A DNA stretch of 64,000 nucleotides from Microbacterium sp. Root61 (GTDB lineage: Bacteria; Actinomycetota; Actinomycetes; Actinomycetales; Microbacteriaceae). The translations under genes and the position numbers were made by a program. The notes beneath the pieces are model-generated. The model ran no database searches, was not told the DNA's origin, and was given only the letters and a program-made list of their open reading frames with translations. The stretch lies in assembly GCF_001427525.1 (NCBI RefSeq), contig NZ_LMGU01000001.1:777788-841787 (forward strand), given 5' to 3'. This document shows positions 53,628 through 61,575 of the stretch, piece by piece (position 1 is the stretch's first letter; every line of letters begins with the position of its first letter).

Positions 53628-55154
53628 TCAGGCGCCCGGAGCCGCGGGGCCGCCCTCGGTGATCGCGGCCTGCGGAGCATCGGCGAAGGTCGTCTGCGCC
53701 CCCTCCGCGATGCCGCGGCCGAGCGCCTGCCCCTGGATCACTGCGCTGAGGTCCAGACCGGTCGTGGCTTTGACGCTCTCGAACGTCGCCGTGAGGCTCG
53801 CAGCCTGCTCGCGGGCGAGGTGGGTCGCCGCACTGTCCCCGCCGATCAGGGTGATGTTGCCGACCTTCTCGTAGCCCTTGGCGAACTCCGCCATGAGCTG
53901 CGGCAGCTGGCCGATGATCTCCCGGGCGAGGATCGCGTCCTGGTCCTCCCGCAGTGCGGCCGCCTCAGCGGTCAGCGCCTCGGCCGTGGCCAAACCGCGA
54001 AGGCGGATGGCCTCCGACTCGGCTTCGGCCTGCACTCGCACAGCGGCGGCATCCGCTTCTGCCTGCATCCGAACCGCTGCAGCCTCAGCGGACGCGGACG
54101 CCTCGCGTGCGGACGCCTGCGCCTTGACGGCGTATGCCTCGGCATCCGAGCGCTCCTGAGCGACCTTTCGGTCGGCCTCGGCGTTCTTCTCGCGCTTGTA
54201 CGCCTCAGCATCCGCCGCCGCCTGCTGCGTGTAGGCCGCAGCGTCGGCAGAGGTCTGCTCCCGATACTTATCGGCGTCGGCGACCTTCTTCACCTCGGCG
54301 TCGAGGCGCGCCTGGGTGTTGTTCGCCTCCTGCAGGAGCACGCCCTGCTCGGCTTCGGCGCGCGCCAGGTTCTCGGCCTGCTCGGCCTGCGCGTTCGCAC
54401 GACCGACCTCCGACTTCGCGGCAGCGCTGTTCTTGTCGAGCGCGGTCTGCTCGATGAGGTTGGCCTCGTCGGCCGCGAGCTGACGCTTCTTCACCTCGCG
54501 CGTCGCGTCGATCTCGGCGATGTCGGCCTCGCGCTTGACGCGCTGCACTTCCTTCGCGCCGAGCGCGGAGATGTAGTCGTTCTTGTCGGTGATGCCCTGG
54601 ATGGCGAACGAGTCCAGCACGAGACCCTGCGCGAGCAGGTCTCCCGAGATGCCCTCGGCGATCTCATCGCTGAGCTTCTGACGATCCTGCATGACCTGCT
54701 CGACGGTCAGCTTGGCCACGACACCGCGCAGCGCCCCCTCGAGCTGCTCGGTCGTGAAGATGACGATGGCGTCGTCCTGCGATGCGAACCGCTCCGCGGC
54801 GCGACGCACCTGGTCAGGCGTCGAGCCGATCTTCACCAGGGCGACACCGGTGAGGTCGATCGTGACGCCGTTGATGGTCTGCGCGGTCGGCTCGAACTTG
54901 ATCTGACGCGACCGGAGCGAGACCTTGTCGGACCGCTGCGTGAGCTTGTTGACGAACGCACCGCGACCGCTGATGACGGTCATCTTGTTGGCTTCGCCCT
55001 CGGTGCTGTCGCGGGCCTTCTTACCGACGATGACGATCGCCTCATCGGCCTTGGGTACCTGGTACCAGGCGCGGAAGATGATGAAGCCGATGAGCGCGAC
55101 GACGAAGATGACTCCCGCCACTACCGCGATGCTGATCAGTTGGAACAGATCCAT
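53628..55154 (-). CDS. Flotillin-like SPFH-domain protein
   Basis: 508 residues from ATG 55154 (MDLFQLISIAVV). One N-terminal membrane helix (about 5-28), SPFH domain (about 35-220; YQVPKADEAIVIVGKKARD...), then a long Ala/Glu/Lys-rich coiled coil (about 230-420) with repeated EAEAE/AEADA-type heptads, and an oligomerising C-terminus. Matches FloT/YuaG, scaffold of membrane microdomains. GGAG nine bases upstream. A hairpin lies in its short leader. No NfeD partner gene is adjacent, which is usual for FloT in many bacteria. Confidence 0.92.
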   Translation of the reverse strand: MDLFQLISIAVVAGVIFVVALIGFIIFRAWYQVPKADEAIVIVGKKARDSTEGEANKMTVISGRGAFVNKLTQRSDKVSLRSRQIKFEPTAQTINGVTIDLTGVALVKIGSTPDQVRRAAERFASQDDAIVIFTTEQLEGALRGVVAKLTVEQVMQDRQKLSDEIAEGISGDLLAQGLVLDSFAIQGITDKNDYISALGAKEVQRVKREADIAEIDATREVKKRQLAADEANLIEQTALDKNSAAAKSEVGRANAQAEQAENLARAEAEQGVLLQEANNTQARLDAEVKKVADADKYREQTSADAAAYTQQAAADAEAYKREKNAEADRKVAQERSDAEAYAVKAQASAREASASAEAAAVRMQAEADAAAVRVQAEAESEAIRLRGLATAEALTAEAAALREDQDAILAREIIGQLPQLMAEFAKGYEKVGNITLIGGDSAATHLAREQAASLTATFESVKATTGLDLSAVIQGQALGRGIAEGAQTTFADAPQAAITEGGPAAPGA

Positions 55155-55173
55155 GAGGATGGGTCTCCTAAGC

Positions 55174-55194
55174 AGGCCCGCCGACTGCGGGCCT
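55174..55194 (-). promoter_or_regulatory. Leader hairpin before the flotillin gene
   Basis: AGGCCCGC (55174-55181) pairs with GCGGGCCT (55187-55194), loop of five. It sits 20 bases upstream of the flotillin ATG, just before the ribosome site. Possible roles: message stability or translation control. A terminator role is unlikely, as it would cut off the gene itself. Confidence 0.45.
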
Positions 55195-55278
55195 TTCATC
55201 CAACCTATGCGCAGTCGGGCATACATCCCTCATGCAAGCCCGGCGGCGAGGCCGTTGTGGCACATTCTTGCTGGATGT

Positions 55279-55309
55279 GTGGCCGGAGGGTTCTTCCCCA
55301 TCCGGCCAC
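55279..55309 (-). terminator. Terminator of the anchored protein gene
   Basis: GTGGCCGGA (55279-55287) pairs with TCCGGCCAC (55301-55309), a 9-bp stem. It begins seven bases after the stop of the gene starting at 56485. Confidence 0.7.
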
Positions 55310-55315
55310 GTGCGA

Positions 55316-56485
55316 TCAGTCCCAGCGCACGACCGGTGTGCCGGCCGTGAAGTCGACGACGGGCGCACCGAGACTCGGCGCGAACAGCACCTCGCCGTTG
55401 CCGCTCTGGCCGTCCTTCTCGACATCGGCGGTCACGCGGACGCCGCCGATGAAGTCGCCCGACACGACGAGAGGATCACTGTAGGACTCCTGCGGCTGGA
55501 GGTTCTCGAGCGTCGCCTGCGCCTCGGCCGCCAGCGAACGGGTCAGAGTGCCGTCGATGAGCCGCGTGCCGTCGTCCAAGACTTCCGGCAGATCCAGCCC
55601 GCACCCGGCGGTGAAGTTCTTCGACGCGAGGCACACGGCCACGGCATCCTTCACCGCCTGACGGAAGATGAGGACGCCTTCCTCCGACAACGACGCGTTC
55701 AGCTCGCTCATGCTCGGGAAGTCGAACGGTTCGCGCACGGTGAGCACCGGCTCGCCCGTGACGACGAAGTTCGGGGTGGTGGTGGCGACCTCGTAGGTGC
55801 CGGGGAACACGACGGCAGGACTTGCTTCCAGAGGGATGCCGTTGAGCGTCATGTCGAGGCCTTCGAAGCGGCCCGCGAAATCAAGCTCGGCGGTGACCGC
55901 GGTCATCTGCCACACGCCTTCGGCGGCGTACTCGTGCACGGAGTATTCGGCCGTGACGGGCACATCCCCGATCGAGTAGGTCGCGACGACGCGGACGGAC
56001 ATCGTGGCGTCGGTCGGCTCGGTGACCTCGATGTCGGTGATCGGCGCGAGTGCGTTCGACGCCGCTAGCGCTTCATCCGTGAGGAAGGGCGAGTCCGTTG
56101 GAGCATCGTCGACGTACGACAGTGCGGTCTCGGCGTCGGAGGCGGCCAGCGCTTCCAGGTACCCCTGCACGACGCTCCCCGGCGTGACGGTCTCCGGGCC
56201 GGCACCGCCGGCCGCGGGCGCTCCCCCGGGTCGCACAACCGCCAGGATCAGGGCCACGATCGCGATGAGCACGACGACCGCTCCCACGATGATGCCGACG
56301 ATGGCGCCGGTGCCGAGACCCTTCTTCACGGGCGGCTGCGGCGCGACCGGATTCTGCGGCGAATGCCCCGGAGCGTACGAAGCTTCCGGAACGGCGTAGC
56401 CGGCAGGAGTCGACTGCGGCAACGGCGGCGGCGGATACCCCGCTTCCGGATGCGGCTGCGCGTTGTCGGTTCCGTCAGTGCTCAC
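55316..56485 (-). CDS. Membrane-anchored secreted protein, unknown function
   Basis: 389 residues, start GTG 56485 (AGGAG eight bases upstream). A Pro/Tyr/Gly-rich cytoplasmic tail (1-52) of the kind common in actinobacterial membrane proteins, one helix (about 60-85), a Gly/Ala spacer, then an NTF2-like first domain (SVVQGYLEALAASDAETALSYV...) and a second beta-rich domain with two Cys. No enzyme motif. Not a known family to me; such proteins often sense or bind cell-wall material. Confidence 0.78.
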   Translation of the reverse strand: MSTDGTDNAQPHPEAGYPPPPLPQSTPAGYAVPEASYAPGHSPQNPVAPQPPVKKGLGTGAIVGIIVGAVVVLIAIVALILAVVRPGGAPAAGGAGPETVTPGSVVQGYLEALAASDAETALSYVDDAPTDSPFLTDEALAASNALAPITDIEVTEPTDATMSVRVVATYSIGDVPVTAEYSVHEYAAEGVWQMTAVTAELDFAGRFEGLDMTLNGIPLEASPAVVFPGTYEVATTTPNFVVTGEPVLTVREPFDFPSMSELNASLSEEGVLIFRQAVKDAVAVCLASKNFTAGCGLDLPEVLDDGTRLIDGTLTRSLAAEAQATLENLQPQESYSDPLVVSGDFIGGVRVTADVEKDGQSGNGEVLFAPSLGAPVVDFTAGTPVVRWD

Positions 56486-56742
56486 GATGCGGTCTCCTGC
56501 GTTGGGGCGAAGGACCAGGCTATGCGACGTGGATCTATGCGAGGACGACGATCGCTTCTACCAGGTCAGTCAGCAGTCATGGTCGCGGCCATCAGGGACC
56601 GAGTTGTGGACAGTGGTGTCGTACTCGAATTTCGGGATGCAGCATCCCGTCGCCCTTGCGTGTCCCGAGCGTGGCGATCGCGCTATCGTCCATCTCACAG
56701 ACCTTGATTCCCGTGCTCCACTCCCTGAAGCGAGACTCGCCG
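56486..56742. other. Intergenic region, nothing assigned
   Basis: 257 bp between divergent genes. A TAGCCT on the minus strand near 56520 may be the -10 of the leftward gene, and CTATCGT near 56682 that of the cupin gene. No supported coding region or repeat. Confidence 0.5.
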
Positions 56743-57240
56743 ATGTCACACATCCCTCATTCCCTCGCGCGTTCCCTGATCATCGCGATCACCATCGGCG
56801 TGGCGCCGGTGGTGTCCGGGTGCAGCGCCGCGGCGCCCGCCGCGGCGCCGACTCCCACGGAGACCTCGTCTCCGGTCCGTGCGGTCGACCTCGCTGAGGG
56901 TGATCAGGACGAGCCTGTGCAGGTCGCCGTGGACGGCGGGGTCGAGGGCGTCGGCGTCACCTTCCGCGAGATCACGATCGAGCCGGGAGCATCAACAGGC
57001 GAGCACTGCCACTATGGGCAGCTCATTGCAGTCGTCGCGGAGGGCGAGTTGACCCACTACTCCGATACGCATCCGGGCGGTGTCCGTGTTTATCGCGATG
57101 GCGATTCGATCATCGAAGGCGCCGGCTATCCCCACGAAGGTCGGAATGAGGGCGATTCCGATGTCGTGCTGTGGGTCACTTATGTGATCCCCGAGGGGAA
57201 ACCGCTCGCCGAGACCGACCTCGCTTTGTGCGACCGCTGA
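56743..57240 (+). CDS. Cupin-domain lipoprotein
   Basis: 165 residues. Lipobox PVVSGC (Cys 27), a short Ala/Thr/Pro spacer, then one cupin barrel: EPGASTGEHCHYGQLIAVVAEG (first motif with His residues) and GDSIIEGAGYPHEGRNEG (second motif with His). The histidines that bind a metal in cupins are present, so metal-dependent binding or oxygenase activity outside the membrane is possible; the substrate is unknown. Codon choice is less GC-rich than in most neighbours. Confidence 0.82.
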   Translation: MSHIPHSLARSLIIAITIGVAPVVSGCSAAAPAAAPTPTETSSPVRAVDLAEGDQDEPVQVAVDGGVEGVGVTFREITIEPGASTGEHCHYGQLIAVVAEGELTHYSDTHPGGVRVYRDGDSIIEGAGYPHEGRNEGDSDVVLWVTYVIPEGKPLAETDLALCDR

Positions 57241-57399
57241 GGCCCGAGGCGTACCCGGTCGCGGTCGTCGGGGGGGGTGCTGTGCGCCTCCGTCGCGTCG
57301 CTGGAGTGATTCGCGAACGCGCGCCACTAGTCGTGCAATGACGGCGGGCATATGGTTGCGACAGGTCCGCTATCGCCGATCGTTCTGAACGAGGAGCCC

Positions 57400-57918
57400 A
57401 TGAGCGCACTAGTCGTCTATGAAAGCCTGTGGGGCAACACCGAAAAGGTTGCCCGCGCGATCGCGGATGCACTCGCATCGCACGGCACGGTCGCCGTCTT
57501 CGATTCGGATGCTGCGCCGTCGTCGACGGATGCCTACGAACTCCTTGTCGTCGGTGCGCCGACGCATGCGTTCTCGATGTCACGCCCGTCAACGAGAGCA
57601 GACGCGGTGAAGTCCCGCTCCGCACCCCACGAACCGGTCAAAGGCGTCCGGGAATGGCTGGCAGACCTTCAGCGGCCAGCCGTGAGAATCCCCGCCCTGG
57701 TTTTCGACACTCGAGTCGACCAGCCCCGGCTTCCCGGATCTGCAGCGAAAGCCGCTCGACATGAACTGCACGACCTCGGCTTCGACACCTCCGCGGTCCA
57801 GGAGACCTTCAGAGTGCACGGGTACGAAGGCCCGCTCCTTGACGGTGAGATCGAACGCGCCATCGCGTGGGCCTCAGCGAATGCGGCACCTCTAGGCGCG
57901 CGTCCAAGCGCCGCATAG
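57400..57918 (+). CDS. Flavodoxin-like protein
   Basis: 172 residues. YESLWGNTEKVARAIADAL (about 6-24) is the FMN phosphate loop, and VVGAPTHAFSMSRPSTR (about 49-65) the second FMN-binding segment. GAGGAG lies just before ATG 57400. It could act as an electron carrier or, as in flavodoxin-like haem biosynthesis enzymes, as a reductase. No partner gene is next to it. Confidence 0.85.
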   Translation: MSALVVYESLWGNTEKVARAIADALASHGTVAVFDSDAAPSSTDAYELLVVGAPTHAFSMSRPSTRADAVKSRSAPHEPVKGVREWLADLQRPAVRIPALVFDTRVDQPRLPGSAAKAARHELHDLGFDTSAVQETFRVHGYEGPLLDGEIERAIAWASANAAPLGARPSAA

Positions 57919-58207
57919 CTACAGACGCAACCACGTCACAACCGCGGATCCGCTTGCGCGACTCGGCTGTCGCGTTCGCCGACCCATGTAATGGACGAAG
58001 CCTCCACGACATCGACCACCAGCGTCAGTACCTCCCGACTGGTGTGCTCGATTGTGGGGGTGTAGAACATTGCTTGCGCTCTGCGTCTTGCGGGGAGAGG
58101 GGAGGAAGACGAGTCATGGAAGGATGCCGCTGGGTCTCGATTCGGTTCTAGGACACGATCTTCAAGAGTTATCGCCCCCGTTTCCGCTCCCCTACGGAGT
58201 CGCCACC
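57919..58207. other. Intergenic region, nothing assigned
   Basis: 289 bp with lower GC than the average of this window. Short open frames (one reaching upstream of the serine hydrolase ATG) have no protein-like features. It probably holds the hydrolase promoter. Confidence 0.5.
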
Positions 58208-59248
58208 ATGACCATACCCATCACCCCCGAGGCGCTTGACGCCGCTATCGAAGCGGAGTCGTTCACCGGCGTGCTCACCGTCGATGTCGGCGACGAGCGC
58301 ACGCTCGAGCGCTGCGAAGGGCTCGCGAACCGCGCCCTCGGAGTTCCAAACACCCCGAGCACCCGCATCTCGGCCGCAAGCGGCAACAAGGGCTTCACCG
58401 CGCTCGTGATCATGCGGCTCGTCGAGATCGGCAAGCTCGGCCTCAAGGACCTCGTGCGTCCAATCCTCGGCGACGACCTGCCCCTGATCGACGACGCGGT
58501 CACGATCGAGCACCTGCTCACCCACACCTCTGGCATCGGCGACTACCTTGACGAGGAAGGCGACGGGGAGATCGACGATTACATCTTCTCGTTGCCGCTG
58601 CATGTGCTCGCAGAGACCGAGGCCTTCCTGCCCGCCCTCGACGGGTTCCCGCAGAAGTTCCCGCCCGGAGAGCGATTCTCCTACTGCAACGGCGGGTACG
58701 TGGTGCTCGCGCTCGTCGCCGAGCGCGTAAGCGGCCGCGGTTTTCATGAACTGGTCCAGACAGAAGTCTGCGACCGGGCGGGACTCACCAGCTCCGCATT
58801 CCTCCGCTCCGATGACCTCCCTGGGGATGCCGCGCTCGGCTACTTGGACGAGGAGGGCAACCGCACTAACGTGCTGCACCTCCCGGTACGGGGCAACGGC
58901 GACGGCGGGATGTACTTCACCGCCGACGACTTGCACCGGTTCTGGAACGCATTGCTGGACGGCCGGATCGTCTCGCCTGGCACACTCGCAGAGATGATTC
59001 GTCCCCGCTTCGACGTGCCGTCAGAGCACAAGCGGTACGGGATGGGCTTGTGGCTCGGCCGCCGCAACTCGTCGCTGATCCTGGAGGGCTACGACGCCGG
59101 CGCATCATTCCGATCCACGCACGTCCCGGAGACGCGCACCACGGTGACCGTCCTCGGCAACAGCTCCGAAGGCGCCTGGCCGGTGATCTACGCGCTCGCG
59201 GACGCCATGGACCGAACCGTCGGTGGGAAGTTCGCGGACGAGAGTTAA
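58208..59248 (+). CDS. Serine hydrolase, beta-lactamase/PBP4* family
   Basis: 346 residues, no signal peptide. Ser 58-Gly-Asn-Lys 61 is the SxxK motif, YCNGGY near 158-163 the YxN motif, and EHLLTHTSGIGDYL a family block; the KTG-like triad is replaced, perhaps by GYDAG near 300. The enzyme could be an esterase or D-amino-peptidase rather than a true beta-lactamase. Converges on ssrA and shares its terminator. Confidence 0.87.
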   Translation: MTIPITPEALDAAIEAESFTGVLTVDVGDERTLERCEGLANRALGVPNTPSTRISAASGNKGFTALVIMRLVEIGKLGLKDLVRPILGDDLPLIDDAVTIEHLLTHTSGIGDYLDEEGDGEIDDYIFSLPLHVLAETEAFLPALDGFPQKFPPGERFSYCNGGYVVLALVAERVSGRGFHELVQTEVCDRAGLTSSAFLRSDDLPGDAALGYLDEEGNRTNVLHLPVRGNGDGGMYFTADDLHRFWNALLDGRIVSPGTLAEMIRPRFDVPSEHKRYGMGLWLGRRNSSLILEGYDAGASFRSTHVPETRTTVTVLGNSSEGAWPVIYALADAMDRTVGGKFADES

Positions 59249-59282
59249 CGGGGGCTTGTTTCGAGCCATCTCGCGAACAACG

Positions 59283-59332
59283 AACAAAGGCCCCGAAATC
59301 CGCGTAGTTACGCGGCTCTCAGGGCCTTGTTC
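59283..59332 (-). terminator. Terminator of ssrA, shared with the convergent serine hydrolase gene
   Basis: AAGGCCC (59287-59293) pairs with GGGCCTT (59322-59328), enclosing a second perfect stem CCGCGTA/TACGCGG (59300-59315). On the minus strand a TTTGTTC run follows. Confidence 0.8.
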
Positions 59333-59347
59333 TGTGACAACGGTCGT

Positions 59348-59717
59348 TGGTGGAGATGGGGGGAATCGAACCCCCGTCCATCGCTGAGTCTCTGCGTCTT
59401 CTCCGGGCGCATCCTGTGAAGGCGTTCTACTCGGCTCCGACATTTGCCACAGGCATCTAAGTCGACAAGCCCAGTCTGGGAAGAGTCCCGCGTGACGTCC
59501 AAGACGCCGTCACGCAGCAAGTCCCCTAGATGACGCGAGGGTCCGTAGCGGGAACGCCTACGGTCTCACGGATTTCAGGCTCGCTTATGCAGCGAGGGCG
59601 AAATCATTGCGATTTGCATCGGCAATTATAGTTTTGCAGAGATCGTTTACGAGATAACCCTGCATCCTCGGCCCGCTTCTCGCAGATTCACAGGCGATGT
59701 CGAAACCGATCATCCCC
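59348..59717 (-). ncRNA. ssrA: Transfer-messenger RNA (tmRNA)
   Basis: About 370 nt. The 5' end GGGGATGATCGGTTTCGAC (from 59717) pairs with the 3' CATCTCCACCA end (59348) to give the alanyl-tRNA-like acceptor with encoded CCA; the T arm ACGGGGGTTCGATTCCCCC is also present. The tag reading frame is 59585-59623 and encodes ADANRNDFALAA, the proteolysis tag, then TAA. It rescues stalled ribosomes with SmpB, whose probable gene lies at the right edge of the window. Confidence 0.96.
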
Positions 59718-59763
59718 ATGGATCCTCCTTGCGAAGGGACCGCTGTCACACTGTGGAGTTGTA

Positions 59764-59779
59764 CTCGGGCGTACCCGAG
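59764..59779. promoter_or_regulatory. 16-bp palindrome CTCGGG-CGTA-CCCGAG upstream of ssrA
   Basis: Perfect 6-bp arms about 47 bp before the ssrA 5' end, in the 152-bp gap to the divergent secreted protein gene. May be part of the ssrA promoter region or a protein site; no function assigned. Confidence 0.35.
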
Positions 59780-59869
59780 CATTACAGACTACAACGGATG
59801 CCGCGCCACGGCCATTCCACACCGCTGCGGATGCCGGGATCACGGGTAATCCGCAGATAGCCTCGAGGG

Positions 59870-60496
59870 ATGTCGACCAAGCGCCTGTGGGCGATCGCCG
59901 GAGCCGTTGCCGTCCTCGTCGCCGTCTTGGTGATCGTCGCGAACGTGTTCGCACCGCAGCCACCCGAAGCGGAGGCCGAGCCCACGCGCACCACCTCGCC
60001 CACCGCAACCCCCTCCGCGTCCGCCACCCCGGCTCCGACATACACTCCTCCCGCGGTCGTGGCCGCAACGTGCGAGAACACGTCGACGGCCGCGCTCCGA
60101 TCGGCCATGGCGTCCAACGGCTGGATCTCGTGGGAGACCCAGGACGCGGAGATCGGCGCACGTCCCTTCGACGAGTTCCCGAACGGCAGCCCCGAGGGCG
60201 CGATCGTATGCCGCTGGGGTGCGAGCCCTGACCTCGCGACCGACAACATCATCGACCTGGCGTGGGCCCCCATCGATCCCGAGAACGCGGTCGCCGCCAT
60301 GCTTAAGCTCGAGGAGCAGAGCTTCATCCGCATCGAGACGCCCGACGGCGTCTACATGGCAGTGAGGAGCGACGCGGGCTGGGCCGACGACGAGGGCTGG
60401 GGTACGACGTACTACTTCGGCATCGAAGACGTCCGTTGGGGCATGAGCAAGGCCGAGGTGGACGGCTACATCAAGGCGCCGACCGACGCCGACTGA
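59870..60496 (+). CDS. Secreted/anchored protein, paralogue of 41510 lipoprotein
   Basis: 208 residues. N-terminal helix (about 7-27) without lipobox, then a Pro/Thr/Ala spacer to about 62, then a domain with two Cys (ATCENTS, IVCRWGAS), LAWAPIDPENAVAAMLKLE and GWGTTYYFGIEDVRWG. The plan and several blocks match the lipoprotein at 41510-42085 (YGWAPI, YGLTYLFGDGWVKYA). TAGCCT lies six bases before ATG 59870. It ends one base from the convergent tautomerase gene. Confidence 0.8.
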   Translation: MSTKRLWAIAGAVAVLVAVLVIVANVFAPQPPEAEAEPTRTTSPTATPSASATPAPTYTPPAVVAATCENTSTAALRSAMASNGWISWETQDAEIGARPFDEFPNGSPEGAIVCRWGASPDLATDNIIDLAWAPIDPENAVAAMLKLEEQSFIRIETPDGVYMAVRSDAGWADDEGWGTTYYFGIEDVRWGMSKAEVDGYIKAPTDAD

Positions 60497-60497
60497 G

Positions 60498-60710
60498 TCA
60501 GCTCGCGGCGGCCTCGCGGGCTGCCTTCTTGTCGGCGAGCGTCACGCCACCGTTGGCCCAGTGCGTGCCGGGGACCTGGGTGATGACGATGCTGACGGCC
60601 TCGGGGTTCGAGCCGATCGCGCGCACGGTGGCGTCGGTGAGCTCGGTGACGAGTGCCCGCAGCTGGTCGTCGGTGCGGCCTTCGGCGATCGCGATCTGGA
60701 TGTGCGGCAT
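60498..60710 (-). CDS. 4-oxalocrotonate tautomerase-like protein
   Basis: 70 residues starting MPHIQIAIAEGRTDDQL; after removal of Met, Pro-1 is the catalytic base. AVSIVITQVPGTHWANGG holds the usual Arg-replaced/Trp-containing loop. Small tautomerases of this family act on enol acids or dehalogenate; the true substrate is unknown. It stands alone. Confidence 0.9.
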   Translation of the reverse strand: MPHIQIAIAEGRTDDQLRALVTELTDATVRAIGSNPEAVSIVITQVPGTHWANGGVTLADKKAAREAAAS

Positions 60711-60845
60711 GTCGAGCTCCCGTTCGTCGTCCGGCTCGCTGCGCGCGAACCGCTCACCAGCCTAGGGCGCGGCATCCGCTGACAGACCGCCCACAGTGCC
60801 GCCGGAACCCGCACAGCTGTCCTCGCCCGCCCATATGCTCGCCTC

Positions 60846-61520
60846 ATGAGCGAAGTCATCATCACCGTCCGTGGCGAGCACGAGACCCGGATCGCGCCCG
60901 AACAGGGCGTTGTGCACCTCACGCTGCGCGTCGAAGGACCCGAGCGCGGCGGAGTCGTCGAGCGCATCGCCGCCCTCGCCGCTCCCCTGCGCGACGATCT
61001 CACCGCCCGCGACGCCGCGGGCACCGTCGTCGAATGGTCGAGCCAGCGCGTGTCGATCTGGTCGGACCGCCCGTGGAACGCCGAGGGCAAGCAGCTCTCC
61101 CCCGTGCACCACGCCTCTGTCGAGTACCTCGTCACCTTCGACGACTTCACCGTGCTTTCGTGGTGGGTCTCCGAGCTCGCCGACAAGGACGGCGTGCAGA
61201 TCGCCTGGATCGAGTGGCGCCTCACCCCGGCGACGCGGGCCGACGTCGAACGTGATGTCGCCGCCGAAGCCGTCACTGTCGCCGTCATGCGCGCGACCGC
61301 GTACGCCGGCGCGATCGGACTCACCGCGGTCACGCCGCTCGAGATCGCCGATCTCGGGCTCCTCACGCGCAACGAGCCCGCCCCCGGCGGGCCGCAGCCG
61401 AAGATGATGCGCGCCGCCTTCGCCATGGCCGACTCCACCGGCGGCGGACCCTCGGTTCAGCTCCAGCCCGAAGACATCACCGTCACCGCGGCCGTCGAGG
61501 CACGGTTCGTCGCGCATTGA
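60846..61520 (+). CDS. SIMPL-domain protein (DUF541)
   Basis: 224 residues, cytoplasmic by appearance. IITVRGEHETRIAPEQGVVHLTL at the N-terminus and VEYLVTFDDF, then DVERDVAAEAVTVAVMRATAYA (about 137-158) are the SIMPL pattern of two beta-rich halves with a helix. Known members form ring assemblies; no enzyme activity is established. TATGCT lies six bases before ATG 60846. Confidence 0.85.
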   Translation: MSEVIITVRGEHETRIAPEQGVVHLTLRVEGPERGGVVERIAALAAPLRDDLTARDAAGTVVEWSSQRVSIWSDRPWNAEGKQLSPVHHASVEYLVTFDDFTVLSWWVSELADKDGVQIAWIEWRLTPATRADVERDVAAEAVTVAVMRATAYAGAIGLTAVTPLEIADLGLLTRNEPAPGGPQPKMMRAAFAMADSTGGGPSVQLQPEDITVTAAVEARFVAH

Positions 61521-61531
61521 CGATGCGGGAG

Positions 61532-61551
61532 GCGGATGCCGCGGCATCCGC
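61532..61551. terminator. 20-bp palindromic hairpin between convergent genes
   Basis: GCGGATGCCGCGGCATCCGC is fully self-complementary and lies 11 bp after the SIMPL gene stop and 24 bp before the tandem tetR stop. Its 18-bp core is identical to a segment inside the gene at 7134. Confidence 0.55.
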
Positions 61552-61575
61552 TCTCCCCACCATGAACGACGCGGG

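Noticed and set aside
57269..57280. Run of G residues, possible phase-variable tract
   Set aside because: It lies between genes, not in a promoter spacer or a coding start, and a single G run in high-GC DNA is weak evidence.
58052..58207. Upstream extension of the serine hydrolase
   Set aside because: Composition is not protein-like, and the family N-terminus fits ATG 58208.
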